From positions 12,879,856 to 12,943,855 of the forward strand of contig NC_135246.1 of assembly GCF_947623445.1 (NCBI RefSeq): a stretch of DNA of 64,000 nt, written 5' to 3'. The notes beneath the pieces were generated by a model. That model was not told the DNA's origin and did no database searches. It saw nothing but the letters and a program-made list of their open reading frames with translations. Below, piece after piece: positions 23,805 to 37,245 of this stretch. The DNA comes from Clavelina lepadiformis (taxonomy: Eukaryota > Chordata > Ascidiacea > Aplousobranchia > Clavelinidae). The stretch's first letter is position 1, and each line of letters begins with the position of its first letter. A program made the translations under genes and the position numbers.

Positions 23805-26800
23805 TCAGTTAGGTGAGGTAAACCTCTCCTTTTCAATTTCCAATGTTTCTTTATCGTCGTTGGAACCTAAACCAAAAAAACTTACTTAGTCTACGTCTTA
23901 ACTACACCGGAAAGGACAGTGCATACGCGAAATACACATTTTCCTAAATTAAATTATTAATTGCAATATAATTATTCAAAATTCGAATATTGCAAATAGT
24001 CGATGATGTATGTATGTATGCTTGTCTTTAGATAACCAAATTGTGCTTGATGATTTTTATCCTTATACAACTTACGTAGTCCTATATTTTCTTTTGCCCA
24101 TATTTGTTCAACACCGGAAGCAAGTGTAGCATAAAGAATTGTTCCAGTTATATTAAGTCCGAATGTTAACCAGAAAAGATTTTGCCAGAGCGTAACCGAA
24201 TGCTGTTACAGAAATCATCTATAAATTTATTTCGTAAAACATGAGTGTAAAGGAAGCAGTACCTTTACATATCTGGTCTGTAACGATGTAACCAGATAGA
24301 AACGGTCCCAGAAAAGCCACAAGACTTGCAATTGAGTTGGAAACACCATAAATTATTCCGCTGTATCTAGGAGCAATATCAAGGGGAGTACACATATAGC
24401 CTGGATCTAAACGGAAGCAAAAAATTGTAATGTTTAATGGCCGGCCACTTCGCCACTTCGTTCGGATTGCTTTATCAAGCACACAAAAGCAGCCGTAAAT
24501 CATGGCCAATAACACGAAATTAGACAAAAACAAGTTGAGTTAGTATTATACTTTAACAATTTGTACCATAAGCTACGTGTGCCTCATCAACAGTGTCTAA
24601 TAAAGGTTTGACCAGTCGAGAGCAAGGTTAGCACCATACTTTTCGCTTTCCACAGGCAATGCAGAAAAATAACGATACGATTCCACAACAGTAATTTTGA
24701 AACTATTTTGCCAGTCATAATCTTACATGCGAGACCAACAATTGCAATGCTGGTGGTGAAAAGACCGATTACAGCATAGTGATTTCCTCCAACATACCCA
24801 GTTATAACAAGACACAATCCAGATATTAATAAAGATATGGATGAATTTATCTTCCTAATCCGTGTAGTTGTTATTAATCTCTTTCTTCGTAAAAAGTCTG
24901 TAATTTGACTACCTATAACAATCACAACTCCTTGCATCAAAAAAGGAAGAACCATCACTAGACCACTCTGAAAACCATAAAGATTTACTGATTAGACCTG
25001 TATTATCTCAATGGAAAAGTGATTAAATTATATGAAGATTTGTTGCTCGTTGACTCATTTTTAGATAAAAACACAAAGTTTCCAACTTGTTTTCGGTACA
25101 AATATCGCAACTGCACATCTGAATTAGTTTTAGATAGGATTCACATATTCGCTATTACTCGAACAATGACTTACTGTTACATCAGTGTTTCCCAACCTTT
25201 TTGTTTTTGTAGCACTTTGATTATCCTACGATCCACATGGGGCCAGATGAAGCGATTGGAAACCTTTCAGCTGCTTATTTTGCGAGAACCTCCGTATTAA
25301 ACTAAAAACCCTAGTTAGCCAATTCTTGAACTTAGGTTATTATGCGGTATTTCGCAGCAAGCAGGGCCAAGGAATTTCGCAAGTACAAGCGTTGTGGTTT
25401 ATATTTGCAATATTACTAAAGAAGTTGTTAACAGTTTTTGATTCAGTTTTCAGAATGACTCCGATGTTGATTGACAAGGTGTTTGAGCTACCGTGGTTTA
25501 CTATACTGTATGCTTAGAGTGCTTTCTTTTATTTGTATGAATAGCTTTTGTTTGTACTTCGCTATTTTAGACCCAAAGGAGTGGTTGTGGTGATGAATTT
25601 TACGGCTACGGCTGAAATCGTAAAGATGTAATATTCGTAAACATATATAAATGATTCAAATTATCTCTAATAATAATTTAAAAGTGAAAAGTATGAGAGA
25701 ACCGAGATTTAATAAATCTGAATACACGTTCCCCACCGGTGAGGCGGAAGTCCTCTTTTAGGAAACACTGTGTTACACTAACAGCTACAATGTATTTGGT
25801 TATGCCTTGTTTGCAGATAACGTTAAAACTTACCTGAGTGACGTCAAAATAAAAAACCTCTGACAGATAAGTTGGCAGTATAACCGCAACTAAATTTTGC
25901 ACAAAGGCGTCAGCTGAATGACATGCAAACAATCCCCACACACATTTTGATGTAAAGATCGACTTCCATGGTGTTGACTTCGGTTTGCTATAAGCCTGTA
26001 GATGTAAAGACGTCATATTCATGTTATATCTTTTATTTGACCTCGCTTTATCTAAGCCTACACTTTTCTTTGCACAAATTTAATGTAAACAGTAGCTGAT
26101 CAGCAATGTAAAATTTCATTTTAATTTAAAGTTTAATTTCTTATAATCAATGCTGCATCTTGTATTTTAAAAGTTAATATCTACGATTACACTGTGGCTT
26201 CTCTTCGAGATAACATTCCAGGACTAAGCACTGTGGAAATCGAGACCCTTGCCACCAACAGCGACTTTGTAAAGTCGCAGAAGTTAATGACGTCTATGAA
26301 TTGTTATCGAGATGTACTTATAATTGCGTGATGTTTTTAAATAGGGTTCTGGCAATATAGTCGGTCAGTGCTTTGAATACAATTTTAAACAAACAGTTAT
26401 TTGCATACCTCTTTGTTTCCAATGCATTTTTTGATATAGAGTTTTTCTCTTTCGGAAATCCACTTGTTGTTGGAAGGAGAATCAGATGCAAAAATAAAGA
26501 AGAAGATGTCTCCGAAAATGGCGACACCTCCTTCAATAAACATGCATACTTTATACAATTATATATAGAACCTTTTCAAGAAGAAAACACTTCATTTCAA
26601 TTATAACGGTAATTAATTTTCATCTAACTTTTACAAGATTTAACAGTTACAGTTTGTGATAAGATAACAGTTTACATGATTGGCCCGCTATGAGCAGTTG
26701 GAAGTTCATTTTAAAGGGGAGGCCTACTCCGCGATAGCAAATTTTTAAATGAGATATGCTGACTTGCAAATCACTGACCTGTGATGTAAAATACTGCTTC

Positions 26801-27663
26801 CCAGTTTAGGAATTCCAGAATCATTCCGACTAATGGGAATATAACAAGCAAACCGACAGTTATGCCGGAAGCGGCAATAGAAGATAATATGCTAACTTCG
26901 AAAGGTGGTGCCCAGTTGGAAAAAGCATAATTCATGGCGGGAAAAACTCCTCCCTGTAAAAAGCAACAAATAAAATATGTATTGAGTTACATTAGATGTG
27001 AATGATAATATTTTTTATGATATACAATACTCACGTGAAATAATCCAACTAAAGCTCTGCACACCACAGCCAAGTAGAAGTTGGTATGCGCTGCTAGTGG
27101 TGTAGCGACAGTGAAAATTGCTGATAAAAATATGGTGATTCCGTACACGTTACGAAATCCATATTTGCTGGCCATCCAGCCACCAATTAAATTTCCTGCT
27201 GCATATCCGTAGAAATAAGACCCGAGTAACAATCCTTGATCTTTGCTGTTCCAATGAAAAGTTCCCTAAAGAGGCATAACCGTTAATATCTAGCATAAAT
27301 TAGTTACAGTTTAAAGGTTGGAGTTGTTATAAGCAGTACATATGAAGCTTACCAACACAAAGCAGATTTAACACAATACTGGCATCACTTACTGCCTCCG
27401 TATGATTGTGTGCTGTGTTATTTACCATCACCACTATTGCAAGGTTGAGGTTATGCCGCATGCATGCGACGTTGAACAAACCAAAGAAACCTAAAACTGC
27501 TATGACGTATCTCTGACGTATGTAGAAGCCACCTTTGTGAGACTGAGTAGCAAAGCCGGGTGAAAGCATTTATTAAAGTCGACTTTATAAAGAAACTGAA
27601 AAATCGGTACTGTATTTATATTTATCTTACCTCAGTTAAAACATTTGCGGTTTTGTCTGTCAT
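23805..27663 (-). CDS. SLC17-family transporter, copy D, with a defective splice donor after exon 8
   Basis: Ten exons: 27631-27663, 27393-27542, 27035-27265, 26779-26953, 26409-26530, 25834-25995, 24727-24967, 24273-24406, 24076-24202 and 23805-23866. If spliced like its sister E, the CDS is 1437 nt (478 aa). Seen: start MTDKTANVLTE; TM1 CMRHNLNLAIVVMV; GSYFYGYAAGNLIGGW; FSNWAPPFEV; SDSPSNNKWIS; DIAPRYSGIIYG; tail LEIEKERF. The usual Arg after PPLE/PPFE is Val. The donor after exon 8 reads CAG|ATATGT where E has CAA|GTATGT: the intron's first base is A, not G. The nearest GTs (4 nt on, GTAAAG, and 11 nt on, GTACTG) shift the frame and meet a stop early in exon 9, losing TM12. So D is either a new pseudogene, a truncated protein, or spliced through a rare AT-AG site. 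Intron 6 carries a hAT-like element. Confidence 0.85.
25183..25770. mobile_element. hAT-like MITE in intron 6 of copy D
   Basis: A 588-bp element with left end cagtgtttcccaacc and right end ggaaacactg (inverted cagtgtttcc). Flanking octamers are tgttacat (25175-25182) and tgttacac (25771-25778), 7 of 8 matching. A similar left end follows tgttacag at 33114 in the same intron of copy E, so the insertion probably predates the D/E split; the right end in E is disturbed by later insertions. Confidence 0.7.
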
Positions 27664-30600
27664 CTTGACTCACGTGGCTATATGCGAGTGGTTTCTATTG
27701 AAAGCAACAACACGTTCCTGAAACCCCTTCCAAAACGAGGTGAGTTGGAAAACACTGGTCACGCAGAAATGTCTTGTAGCTTTTTAACTGAAATGGGTTA
27801 AGTACTGTTCTCTTTTAAGTATCGAAGGTGCACGTTTTTAATTCTAAAAAATAATTGGAGTCAAACAGCCCCTGTATAAAATATTGCACAGTATACTGAA
27901 TTGCAAATCTTCAATTGTCTTTTAACAATTTTCAGTCAGATTAGATTTTTTTGTTTAGGTTAGATTCAGGTTACTTCGTGTTATAACATTTAAGCTGGGT
28001 TAACGACGAGCTAAGTAAAATGGTTGTCACTATCATCGGAAAAATCATTCGTTTGAATGTAACCGAAATATAGTAACCGAAACCTAACCCAACTCTACCC
28101 TGTAATCTAAGTCTAACTTCAAAGTAAAATATTGTACAGCAGCATTGCACGTAGCGTATAATGTTGTCGGGTAAAGTAGTGATAGGCTGAAAGCTTATTT
28201 TTCAAAGGTGATTTGTTTATGAGTTAGCATAGCCGTTTGTAATAACGCTATTGCTAACTGCAAATGTACCAATCCGATAATCATTAACAAAAACGCGTTG
28301 ATTGCCAATAGATGCAAACTCGTTGAACCGTGCAGAGCCTTGTGTGTTGTTTCAATAGCATCGTGGAATATTGAAAAAGGGGTGTACGCGCTTTAGTGTA
28401 CTGGTAAGTGGAAATCGACGGCTGATATGCGATTCTTCTATTCTCCTTTAATCTTATAGGTTTTCCCACGTGAGTTAAACTAAATCAGTTATGGTAGGTT
28501 TGTAAATAAGGGTCATTCTGTACTTTGAACAGCTACTTTAACCAGTTGCTAATCTTCAGAAAAATTAATAGACTATGTGCAATTTACTATGTTGTTTGGT
28601 TACGTCATAAACCCCATCGTAACGTTTAGTTATCAAAGATTAACTTTAAAACCACGGTTCTCTTTCAAAGTTTCTTCTAATTTAAGCCACCTAATCATAC
28701 AATTTTCGTTAACTAAACTGTTGATGAAATGGTTTTGTCTTTATCCGAGAAGAACTGCTTTCTACTTGTCAATAATTACACAACGTTTCCACTTTTCTAA
28801 GACATTGTTTAGAATGCATTCTTATTCGCTTCAGTCGTTTATAAATCCATCACTGATTTACAGGTGTCAAAACATGCTCTACTTCTAGACAAGTACTTTA
28901 GTCTCTAAATACATTCATTAAGTTTTGTCGATTTGTCCACCTTGCGTAATCCGTTTATGCCAACTGTACCTCCAGTTATTGACTACAGGAAAGCACAATC
29001 CAACCTCAGCTTAACAATATGGGCTTTCCTATTTAATGTTTTACGATTTATTTACTTATTTCATCGGGTTTTGGTAAAACAAACAGGCTTTATTTTTGCT
29101 TAATTCCTATATATGCGAATATCGCGTTGGATATTCTATTAGTCTACTTCAAGCGTTTAGCACTTCCTTCCCTCATACCATTTTCACTTCAGAGATAACG
29201 ATAAAGTTTCCTTTGTTTCGTAAAACGCCATAGAGATCTTATTTTAGAGATCCATTCCAAAAACAAGGTTTTCCTACGCTTTGTCGTTTTGTCATCACAT
29301 AGTAATGTTCATTTTATTTTAGATAGGCAAAAATACGTGAAAGTTGTGCATTGCAAAACAAAAAATTGAGCTTAAATTCAGCATTCAGCATACAGTGTGC
29401 AATGAAAGATTTTGTTTGTGACGATTTCCATCAAGTCACCTACATGCCCCGTGTTTCCTTGCAGGGAACCCGACAATATACTTTTTGACCATGTTGTCAG
29501 CGCACAAGCGATAACAGATTAAAAATAGTACTTTTCTTCAATAATTTGCAAGTTTTTGGATAACTTTGATATTTTAAGCAATAGTATTGAAATAAATTGA
29601 AGAATTTGACAAAAATGTTTGGTTAAGAAGTTAAAAGGCTACAAAATTTGGATTATTTTGGCGTTGACATTAAGGTACAAAATCTATGTTTATAAGGGCC
29701 GTTGATGTAAAAGAAACGGAAACACTGGTTTCCGTCAATGTCCATTACGGCCATTAACCATTATTGCCAGTTACAAATACCGTTATTGTTCATTTTTGTC
29801 ATTGTCCATTACCAAGATCTGTTTAAAGCGCATCATGCTTTAACATCACAGAAAAATGTATTTTCTCCTATAAAAAGGCTCCTACCACAAAACGAAACGG
29901 TTTTGTAAATAGTGCAAAGCAAGACATTTTTCAAAATAATCTTTAGAATCTTTTGCTTTTAACCAGTAAATTTGTTTGTATTTGAATCGTGGTTTTGTTC
30001 TGGTCTGCTCAGTCATATGTACTAATAAATAATTTATAGTACTTATTAGTTCAAATGACTTCTCCCAAGCGTGTTAGAATATAACTGTGAATTTGTAACA
30101 ACTATGTTTATCTCGTCCTCGTCGTATGAGCCAGATGTTACTCAGTACCCCGGAATAGATATCAGAGCATGATTCATGCTGTTATGTAAAGCTCGAAAGT
30201 CGTGTATTTCGTAGTGAGTATGATAGAATGTTTCTTTCATAATAGCACAACTTAATTTTTTGTTTTTTGGGAGAAAAGGTGATCAACCTAACACGCATGT
30301 ACAAACATCGTTATATTCCTGTTATAAACATTAAGTTTATGTATAAAAATAACTGATGGAATTAGAACCGTTATGTGTTTAACAATAGAACTTCCCCCAA
30401 TTTGTAAAATTGTGTTTTTCTTGGCTGCAATTAAGGTTGAGCGATATACATTGTTATAACTCATGTTATTTCATTATTGGTTGGTTTCAATTATAACGCG
30501 TGAAACTTAAACATTTAAAAGTAGCATTCAAGCCAACTTACCATAACTTATATTTAAAACGAGTTTTGCATTTATATAATCATGGAGCTTGTGGTTCCGA

Positions 30601-31809
30601 GTGAAAACTATTTGTACATTCCCACATTTATTTGATTACAAAGCGTCTTATTACACAAAAAGATGTTAAAATACTAAGCAAGTGTGAAAATGAATGTGTT
30701 TATCTCCGCCTTTTTTATAAATGTACTTCAGTTTTATTATTTATGTATTTTGTTATTTTTGTTTTGGGTTATTTTGTTTTGTATATATTGATTACTTTCT
30801 TTGTATTTGTTTTGTTCAAAGTACTTACAACTTTTAATTTTTTTTAACTAACTTTTTTTAATTAACTTTTTTCAGTGTGTACAACAAATATAAAATGATT
30901 TAACAGAGTATACCCACTTAAACCGCGAATAAATAACCGAATAAGTAACATGTAAAAATGTTGTTGCGTTTGTAATAATTTTATTAAATTTTTATTATTT
31001 GTTAGATTTATTTTAATTTGCGAAAGTTTAGTCAAAAGTAAAAGAGTTTTTATGATTTGATTAAAATCCTAGTTTTCATAACAAATAGCAAGTAATATGA
31101 CAGGTTATCCACTTAAAATGCGAATATTGAACCTGTAACTAACTTCGCGCGGGTATAGGAAATTCTGAACATGTTTTCAGATTTTTATCGGCCAGTAAAT
31201 GGGTTAGAAAAGAGTTCTTGATGTAACGATCTGATGTTCTGTATGTTTGCTTTGTATTTTAATCACATACATTAAAAACATACATTTCCCACTTTTTTAA
31301 ATAATTTGTCTCGAAGTTTTCCGCGCAACCTGAAACTTTGAAACGCGCCAATTGCTAGGGGAACTCCCAAGCTAGAAAACAACACCAACCATGCTGCCTT
31401 CTGATCGAAAGAAACAGGTTTTTAAAGTCCTATACTGTATGTTAGAGTCTAACTGTTAGACTCCAACAGAATCAAAGAAATTTTATTTTTTGACCCATAT
31501 GCCTCCATAATGAGGCTTGTTCCCGTTCAGTGGTCCTGATTAACTGTTGCGATTTCGGGTAATACAATTCAAAAACCAAATACCATACAAAATGTGTGTA
31601 TCAATCAAACATTTTCCTTAGTTCAATGAAAAAGGTTATGATACCATACTTATGAATCGATAAATAAAAAAAAAGGTCAAAATTTAGTAACGGGTAAATG
31701 TTTGTTTTTTGTATTAATCATGTTAAAAATCCAACGGTCGTAAAACAGCTTAAACTTTCATGGTCAACCGAGGCAGAAACACCAATTTTTTTTGTAAACT
31801 TGTAGAAAA
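27664..31809. other. Intergenic spacer between copies D and E
   Basis: No coding exon recognised. Near 27935-28030 lies a shorter relative of the GTTAGG-rich repeat. A palindromic motif ggaaacactggtttcc at about 29719-29736 is followed by a cattacgg/ccattaacc stretch, related to the foldback at 33569-33811. The region 30590-31060 is very AT-rich. Small ORFs at 28577-28888 and 30632-30847 look like AT-rich chance frames. Confidence 0.5.
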
Positions 31810-34800
31810 TCAGTAGGATGTATTAAACTTCTCTTTTTCGATTTCCAATGCTTTTTTATCGTCTTTGTTACCTGCATAAAAGTTTAAATATATTATCTAT
31901 ACTTTACCAGAAGATATCCTACAAAAGGCAAATGCTCACTCTCTAAATTAAATTACTAATTGCAGAAACTTTTAATAACTGTTTTATTCCAAATCGTGGA
32001 TTATTTATTTGGCAATGCCTAGTTTTATGTCTAAATAATACTAATCTAATTTTGTTATGCTGATTTTTGAATACACGTTATGTAGATCCTTATTCTACTT
32101 ACATATGTTTTCTTTTGCCCATGTTTGTTCAACACCGGAAGCAAGTGTAACATAAAGAATTGTTCCAATTATATTAAGTCCAAATGTTAACCAGAAAAGA
32201 TTTTGCCAGAGAGTAACTGAATGCTGTTACAGAAATCATTCAAAAATTTACCCTGTAAAACATAATTTTAGCAAGCAATACCTTTACATACTTGGTCTGT
32301 AACGATGTAACCAGCTAGAAACGGTCCCAGAAAAGACACAAGACTTGCAATTGAGTTGGAAACACCAAATATTATCCCGCTGTATCTAGGAGCAATATCA
32401 AGCGGGGTACACACGTAGCCTGGATCTAAAAGATAGAAAAAAAAATGATAAAAGTTTATGGCAAGCCCGAGTTTGTTTTAATAACTTCTTTTGATTGTTT
32501 TACTAAGCACACAATGCACAACTAGATACGAAAATTGTGAGTCAATATTTTTTAACGTTTTGAGCCACATCAAATGGCCACTTTTGAAAGAATTGTACCC
32601 AAGTCTAAGATCTTACATGCAAGACCAACAATTATAATGTTGGCGGTGAAAAGACCGATTACAGCATAGTGATTTCCTCCGACGTACCCAGTTATAACAA
32701 GACACAACCCAGATATTAATAAAGATATGGATGAATTTATCTTCCTAATCCATGTAGTTGTTATTAATCTCTTTCTTCGTAAAAAGTCTGTAATTTGACT
32801 ACCTATTATAATCACAACTCCTTGCATCAAAAAAGGAAGAACCATCACTAGACCACTCTAAAAACCATAAAGATTTACTGGTTAGACCTGTATTATTTCA
32901 ATGAAAAAATTAATTTTAAGAAGATTTGTTGCTCCTTGTCTCATTCTGATAGGACATACTTCCAACTTGTATTGAGTATGAATATGACGACACAGTTAAA
33001 GTAACTACACTTCTGAATTACTCTAATCTAAATGTGATATCAAGTGCAGTTACAAGCTAACGGTCACAAGCTATTACGTTACTGTCGACCCTTTGTAAGA
33101 ACTAGTGTTACAGCAGTGTTTTCCAACTTTTTGTGTAAATTTGATTTTTTAAATCGTAGAATTCACCATGACTCTGTATCGCGATTGGGCCGACCTGTCA
33201 CTCATTAATAATACCCAAAGAGATGTGGCCAACTCACATCTCAATGCGGGAGTCGGCAACTCCAAGCATCAGGGCATGCGGGGTGATTTTTATTCATGGC
33301 TCACCTAGTGTTTTAAACCCTGGCCACGCGATACAACTTTGCTCGTGCTTTTTGCTTATTCGTTAGTTTACAGCTTTAAGTGTTGTAAATCAGCCCTATG
33401 TGCTTTCTGTTTACTGTTCAAATCCAAACCCGAGCGTCCAAAAAAGTCTGGCATACCAGGTCATTTATATCCTAAATAACAATTCGTGTACTGGATCACT
33501 GCGTTCAAAAGGTTGACGACCCCTGTCTCAATGGGTATTAATAACGTAAGAATATTAGGGGACGCTGAAAATGGCGGTAATAACAATGGTGTTTCCATTT
33601 CCGTTATAACGTTGAGATTTTGGGTTAGTTTGGGCATTAGTAAGATACGGTATTGAAAAAAACTAAAGAACTTGTCAAAAAGAAATTAGGTAAGATGTTT
33701 GTTAGGCTGTGGAAGTTGGATTATTCCGAGGTAGGGATTAAGATCGGGATTCATGTTGAAAAGAGCTGTTTTTTTAACTGAAATGGAAACACTGGTTACC
33801 GCCATTTTCGTCGTTGTTGCTGCATAGACTTTGTGTATGTGGGATTTAATTGAGTTATAGAAGCAAGCGAGTCCGTATACAAGCATTATCATTTACCACT
33901 ATACCTGTTTTACGTGTAACGTTTAACATCAAAGTTTACCTGTGTAATATCAAAATATAAAACCTTTGACAGATAAGTTGGCAGTATAACCGGAACTAGA
34001 TTTTGCACAAAGCCATCAGCTGAATGACATGCAAACAATCCCAACATACATTTTGATGTAAAAATCGACTTCCATGGTGTTGATTTCGGTTTACCGTAAG
34101 CCTGCAGATGCAAAAGACGTATTGACATCATACTACTAATTCTACTCATTTAATTTGTCATTTATTCGATCTCCTTTTATCTTAGTCCAGGGCCGGATTT
34201 ACCTATTACGAGGCCCTGGATATATATCAGAGGGGCCCTCGAAAATGCTCATTTTTAAGCTATAGACATCTTGACCTATTTTAAAGCTAGTTTAAACAAC
34301 TAAAAAATACTAGTTTAACTATTGTGTATTTGCAAACGCCTATTTGCAAAAATTTTAAAAAGATTAATTAAATTATCTAACTTTTGTAAGTAGCCTTGAT
34401 TTATGAGTTAGTATCGTAAAGCAAACTAGTTTCTCAGTTGAATTATGCTGATAACCTATTTGCACCGGGGCCTTCAAAATGCAGCCTATGACAATTAACC
34501 GCTTTACGTGCCATTACTTTAATCCGGCCCTGTTTAAGTTTTACTAATCGAAGATGCATTTTTATTACAATTTCATTGGGTTGTTGTTTTAGAGATAATA
34601 TCCCAGGAATAAGTACTGTGGAATTTTACAGTCTACAGTACTTTTACGAAATAAGAGATGCGTTACAACCAACAACGTCTTGGTAAAACTGCAAGAGTTA
34701 GTGTCGTCAATTGTTGTCCACATACGTTTAGTTACGGGATGTTTTTCTTGCATTAGCTGATCAGTGTATTTAATAAAATTCCAACAGCCAAGTATTTGCA

Positions 34801-36941
34801 CACCTCTCTGCTTCCAATGCATTTTTTGATATAGAGTCTTTCTCTTTCGGAAATCCACTTGTTGTTGGAAGGAGAATCAGATGCAAAAATAAAGAAGAAG
34901 ATGTCTCCGAAAATGGCGACACCTCCTTCAATAATTATGCAAATCAAAAACAAAATCATGTATAAAATTCTTTGTAAAACCAATCACTTTACGTCAAATA
35001 CAACGGTAATAAACTTTTCATGCGTATATGGGTTATCAGTAGGGCGATTATTTTTTGACCTAAAAAATGAAAACTTTTCACTTAAAAATTGAAACTTTTT
35101 AACACTTTTGACATTAAAAAACTTTTTTTTTGACAAATTTTCACGTATGAAGAACTCAAGTAGTTAAATTACGCATTATTGTACAAAAAGTTAAAATTTA
35201 TTGCAGTAAAGAAGGGCAAAAATCTGAACACAGACTTAGCCTATTCTGAAAAGGGAAATGAGTTAATTACAAATCACTGCCAAAAATTTGCAGCGAAGAC
35301 ATAACAAAAACTGTTCAATATATTTGTCTAAACTAAAGATACGTGAAGTATCTAAAGCAAAACCGAAGCAAGAGCTGCACCTAACCTACAGCTGGCGCAA
35401 AAATGACTTAATTAGGACCTACCAAAAATTTTACACGTTTTGAGGTGTGTTGAGCATCACACCATATCAACCTAATTATTTCACTTAATGGTTTATGATT
35501 CACAATAAGTAGACAATGGGCCATTTACAACAGTATAAAGTAAGCTACAAGGTGTAAAATGTAAAACGACAAGTTCACTGACAGCGCAACCTCTACGACA
35601 CCACGGCAATGCAGTTTGTAAACAGTTATGATTTTGTAAAAAAATTTGACTTTGTAAACAATTTAGACAATCTTTGACATTACGCTATAAATTTGACCAA
35701 TTTTTGACTTTTTTTGACAAGTCAAAAAATAATCGCCCTAGTTATCAGTTACTTTTTGTTATAAAAGCTTTGTAACCTCTGTGACAAATTGTACATTAAG
35801 TTAATTTTAACAGGTAATGTACTTTGCGATGGCAATTTTTTATAAAATTTTTAAACGATTTTATTTCTAAATGAGATATGCTGACTTGTAAATCACTGAC
35901 CTGTGATGTAAAATACTGCCTCCCAGTTTAGGAATTGCAGAATCATACCGACTAATGGGAATATAACAAGCATACCGACAGTTAAGCCGGAGACTGTGAC
36001 AGAAGATAATATGCTAACTTCGAAAGGTGGTGCCCAGTTGGAATAAGCATAATTCATGGAGGGATAAACTCCTCCCTGTAAAAAGCAACAAAAAAAATTT
36101 ATATTGAGTTAAATTATATGTGAATGTTAAGATTTTGTATGATATGCAATACTGACGTGAAATAATCCAACTAAAGCTCTGCACACCACAGCCAAGTAGA
36201 AGTTGGTATGCGCTGCTAGTGGTGTAGCAACAGTGAAAATTGCTGATAAAAATATGGCGATTCCGTACACGTTACGAAATCCATATTTGCTCGCCATCCA
36301 GCCACCAATTAAATTTCCTGCTGCATATCCGTAGAAATAAGACCCGAGCAACAAACCTTGATCTTTGCTGTTCCAGTGAAAAGTTCCCTAAAGAGGCATA
36401 ACCGTTAATTTCTAGCATAACTTAGTTACAGTTTAATGGTTGGAATTAAATATACTATGTTTGCCACCAGGCATAATTTCAATAACAAAAGGTGCTCAGC
36501 TGGTGAATTAATTCTTTATGAACCAACGTTTTGCAAACTCATGCGGTTGAGCTTCGTCAGGGCAGATTACAATAAGAGAATGTTGGTTGGAGTTAAAGTT
36601 GTTACGAGTAATAACTTACATATGCAGCCTACAAATGCACCTCAAACTTAAAACATAATGTTCATTGCAGTACTTACTGTTCCCGTATGATTGTGTGCTG
36701 TGGTATTTACCATCGCCACTATTGCAAAGCTGAGGTTATGCCGCATGCATGAAACGTTGAACAAACCAAAGAAACCTAAAGCTGCTATGACGTATCTCTG
36801 ACGTACGTAGAAGCCACCTTTCTTGGTCTGAGCAAAAATGTTTAGTGTGAGAGCATCCAAGAGAAATTTATAAAGAAACAAAAAATCTGTAATAATTTTC
36901 ATCTTACTTCAATCACAATATTTGCGTTTTCGTCTGTCATC
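31810..36941 (-). CDS. SLC17-family anion/phosphate-type transporter, copy E
   Basis: Ten exons: 36909-36941, 36678-36827, 36157-36387, 35901-36075, 34804-34925, 33940-34101, 32617-32857, 32292-32425, 32103-32223 and 31810-31871 (1431 nt, 476 aa), all GT-AG. Start MTDENANIVIE; TM1 CMRHNLSFAIVAMV; GSYFYGYAAGNLIGGW; YSNWAPPFEV; SDSPSNNKWIS; DIAPRYSGIIFG; tail LEIEKEKFNTSY. It is sister to copy D with equal exon lengths except exon 9, which is 6 nt shorter here. In D and E the TM7 region reads A(F)/G(F)VQNL where A-C and F have AWFQ. Introns 4, 5 and 6 have each taken up transposon insertions, so E is longer than D. No stop, frameshift or bad splice site seen, so it is likely functional; substrate unknown. 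Confidence 0.92.
33249..33525. mobile_element. hAT-like MITE in intron 6 of copy E
   Basis: A 277-bp element with a perfect octamer duplication tctcaatg (33241-33248 and 33526-33533). Ends are cgggagtcggcaac and, inverted, caggggtcgtcaac (11 of 14 alike), a typical hAT terminus. No ORF. Confidence 0.8.
33569..33811. repeat. Foldback repeat in intron 6 of copy E
   Basis: The left arm contains aatggcggtaa...gtgtttccatttc, and the right arm is the inverted aatggaaacactggttaccgcc. A relative of the central motif is at 29719-29760. It may be a small MITE; no clear target duplication. Confidence 0.5.
34188..34532. mobile_element. hAT-like MITE in intron 5 of copy E
   Basis: A 345-bp element with 12-13 bp identical inverted ends, cagggccggatt. 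Flanking octamers tcttagtc and tttaagtt agree at only 5 of 8 positions. I do not see it in intron 5 of copy D. Not coding. Confidence 0.65.
35040..35740. mobile_element. hAT-like MITE in intron 4 of copy E
   Basis: A 701-bp element with perfect 20-bp inverted ends (tagggcgattattttttgac) and a perfect octamer duplication gttatcag (35032-35039 and 35741-35748). Same family as 20111-20854. Intron 4 of sister copy D is about 250 bp and lacks it, so insertion followed the D/E duplication. It contains reiterated tttgac units and no ORF. Confidence 0.9.
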
Positions 36942-37245
36942 TTGATGTATGTGAGTGGTTTATACTGAAAGCAACAACACGTTCCCGAAACCAGTATAGG
37001 CCTACCAAAACAAATTGAGTGTGGGTACTTTTAGGCTTTAAAAACTGTTTATTCTAGAAGAACTGGAGTCAAATAACATCTCTGTGAGCTACAGATTCCC
37101 AATCGTGTTTTAAGTTTAGATTAATACTTCTTATAATATTTAGTTAGATTATCAAGGAGTCAAGTAAAATATTGTAGCATTGAACGTTGAGTACAATTTT
37201 TTCGAATAAAATAATGACAGCTTATTTTTAAAGTACTGAGAGTAA

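Noticed and set aside
23698..23889. 63-aa plus-strand ORF
   Set aside because: Overlaps the last exon of copy D in antisense; no independent support.
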